Shown one piece after another: positions 5,530 to 6,997 of a DNA stretch of 6,997 nt. The stretch comes from Sulfurimonadaceae bacterium. Its GTDB lineage: Bacteria; Campylobacterota; Campylobacteria; Campylobacterales; Sulfurimonadaceae. Every line of letters begins with the position of its first letter. The first letter of the stretch is position 1. Where the stretch lies: the NCBI GenBank assembly GCA_026193155.1, contig JAPHSI010000145.1, positions 1 to 6,997 on the forward strand. Direction: 5' to 3'. Under the pieces are notes generated by a model. It ran no database searches, was not told where the DNA came from, and saw only the letters and a program-made list of their open reading frames with translations. The position numbers and the translations under genes are program-made.

Positions 5530-6997
5530 TTATTCTTCAATATAATTTTTAAGCTTACGCCCAACTTTAGGGTGTTTAAGCTTTTTAATAGCACTAGATT
5601 CAATTTGACGAACACGTTCACGTGTTACAGTTAGTTCTTTCCCGATTTCTTCTAAAGTTCTGTCACTTTCATCATCCATGATCCCAAAACGTAGTTTAAT
5701 AACAGCTTTTTCACGCTCATTTAGTTGCTCAAGAACTTGTTCAATTTGAACTTTAAGGTCATCTTTTAAGATCGCATCTGAAGGACTTAATGAAGTTTTA
5801 TCCTCGATAAAGTCACCAAAACGACCATCCTCTTCACTTCCTATTGGTGCTTCAAGAGAGATTGGCTCTTTTGTAATCTTAATAACGTTTTTAACTTTCT
5901 CAACTGAAAGCCCAACATCTTCTGCAATTGTCTCAACATCCGGCTCTTTACCATGCTCTTGTAGGTGTTTACGCATAATCTTATTGATACGGTTAATAGT
6001 CTCAATCATATGAATTGGGATACGAATAGTTCTAGCTTGATCTGCAATAGCACGTGAAATTGCTTGACGAATCCACCATGTAGCATAAGTTGAGAATTTA
6101 TAACCTTTTTGGTATTCAAATTTGTCAACAGCTTTCATAAGACCGATATTTCCCTCCTGAATTAAGTCAAGGAAAGGTAATCCACGGTTTGTGTAACGTT
6201 TAGCAATAGATACAACTAGTCTAAGATTTGATTTTGCCATTTTTGTTTTAGAAATCTCAGATATATTTTTACCACGTTTAATCTGTTCTAATATGTCTGC
6301 AAGTTTTTCAGGTTCCATATCAAAAGAGTTTTTAGAAGCCTCTTTTGTTTGAACAAGTTTTTTAATTTCCATATAAGTACTAACCATAGTAGCTTCAGGA
6401 ACCATATTTAATATATCTTCTTTGGTTAGTGAACAAATCTTATCTACAAGAATTCTGTGGTTTGCTTTTAATGTAGCATTAAAAAGTGGTAATTTATACT
6501 CAAGACGTTTAAGCTCTTTGTCGTAACCTTCATCACTTTTTAGTGCAGTCTCCATTGAACGCACAAGTTCATTAATAAGTTTAGAAGTCGGTCCAAGCTC
6601 TAGAAGGTTTTCTTTTAAAATTTGTTTTTTAAAAGTTGACCCTAAAAAGTAAGTTACAACTTCTTCATCCATTTCTCTAGAATCTACATTGTCCGGTGCT
6701 TTAGAATTAAACTTTACCCAATCTTTTTTTGCTTTTTCAAGCCCTTTAAAACTGGTAGTTACTTTTTCAACACGAGATTTATCTTTGGCACTTAGAGTTT
6801 TTTCTCCGTCTTCAGTATTAGATTCGTCAGAAGTATCTGAATCATCATCTTCACTATTGTCATCTTCAAAACTTCTAAAAAGTTCTTTAACACGTCTTTC
6901 GCGATTTATTAAAGGCTCTTTATAGTCAAGTATAAAGTCGATTAAATAGGGTACTGAACAAATAGCATCTATTATAATACTTTCACCATTTTCAATC
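5530..6997 (-). CDS. rpoD: RNA polymerase primary sigma factor (sigma-70), 5' end cut by the window
   Basis: The frame is open to the right edge, giving 488 visible residues. The ATG at 6670-6672 is internal, because 108 in-frame codons lie upstream of it in the window. The visible start IENGESIIIDAICSVP is region 1.2 (IAKRIEDGI type). Next comes an acidic Ser/Asp/Glu tract (about 6795-6865) inside the non-conserved region. Counting from the internal Met at 6672, the core region 2 (about 145-220) contains NLRLVVSIAKRYTNRGLPF, DLIQEGNIGLMKAVDKFEY and the -10-binding FSTYATWWIRQAISRAI. Region 3 has the IPIHMIETINRIN start, and the region 3.2 finger lies near FGDFIEDKT. Region 4.2, the -35-binding helix-turn-helix, is TLEEIGKELTVTRERVRQIE (339-358). 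This is a full primary sigma factor, not an alternative one. Roughly 130 N-terminal residues (region 1.1) would be missing if the length is typical of Campylobacterota. It converges on the hemL operon. Confidence 0.97.
   Translation of the reverse strand, partial: IENGESIIIDAICSVPYLIDFILDYKEPLINRERRVKELFRSFEDDNSEDDDSDTSDESNTEDGEKTLSAKDKSRVEKVTTSFKGLEKAKKDWVKFNSKAPDNVDSREMDEEVVTYFLGSTFKKQILKENLLELGPTSKLINELVRSMETALKSDEGYDKELKRLEYKLPLFNATLKANHRILVDKICSLTKEDILNMVPEATMVSTYMEIKKLVQTKEASKNSFDMEPEKLADILEQIKRGKNISEISKTKMAKSNLRLVVSIAKRYTNRGLPFLDLIQEGNIGLMKAVDKFEYQKGYKFSTYATWWIRQAISRAIADQARTIRIPIHMIETINRINKIMRKHLQEHGKEPDVETIAEDVGLSVEKVKNVIKITKEPISLEAPIGSEEDGRFGDFIEDKTSLSPSDAILKDDLKVQIEQVLEQLNEREKAVIKLRFGIMDDESDRTLEEIGKELTVTRERVRQIESSAIKKLKHPKVGRKLKNYIEE

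Noticed and set aside
6689..6925. Plus-strand Ser-rich open frame of 78 codons
   Set aside because: It is antisense to the acidic region of rpoD. The serine repeats reflect the Asp/Glu/Ser codons of the real gene.

Overview
The window looks like chromosomal DNA from a free-living Campylobacterota (epsilonproteobacterial) species, probably close to Sulfurimonas or its relatives. The reasons are its AT-rich composition, the style of the RpoD, HemL and OprD-type porin sequences, and tightly packed short operons. The genus is inferred from protein style and was not tested by a search.

Layout. Three minus-strand genes fill the left part, in transcription order from about 2606 down to 1. They are a TonB-like energy transducer with a TTG start, a DASS/SLC13-type anion (probably dicarboxylate) symporter, and the N-terminal part of an OprD-type outer-membrane porin cut by the left window edge. 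The porin has no ATG, GTG or TTG start in frame. Its best initiator is ATT at 271-273, seven bases after AAGGGG. A 92-base divergent promoter region (2607-2698) carries one perfect TATAAT on each strand. To its right, on the plus strand, are hemL (tetrapyrrole synthesis), an AtpZ-like two-helix membrane protein that overlaps hemL by one base, and a four-helix membrane protein that overlaps the AtpZ-like gene and may be a divergent AtpI. That operon ends in a perfect 13-bp hairpin with a T-run, which lies inside the last codons of the third gene and appears to work in both directions.

On the right, two minus-strand genes converge on this terminator. They are rpoD, whose 5' end is cut by the right window edge and which is open well upstream of the first visible ATG, and, 8 bases after it, a small protein of unknown function. 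The small protein reads as a PAS-like segment followed by a degenerate histidine-kinase ATPase fold.

How the genes may work together. The left operon is consistent with moving a small anionic nutrient across both membranes, with the porin in the outer membrane and the symporter in the inner membrane. The TonB-like protein may simply share the promoter. The hemL operon pairs a housekeeping enzyme with two small membrane proteins that may assist the F-type ATP synthase. The right operon pairs the primary sigma factor with a possible regulator. I saw no mobile element, CRISPR array, tRNA or rRNA, and no intergenic gap above 100 bases. I did not find a clearly new multi-gene system. The least-described items are the pseudokinase-like gene after rpoD and the AtpZ/AtpI-like pair after hemL.
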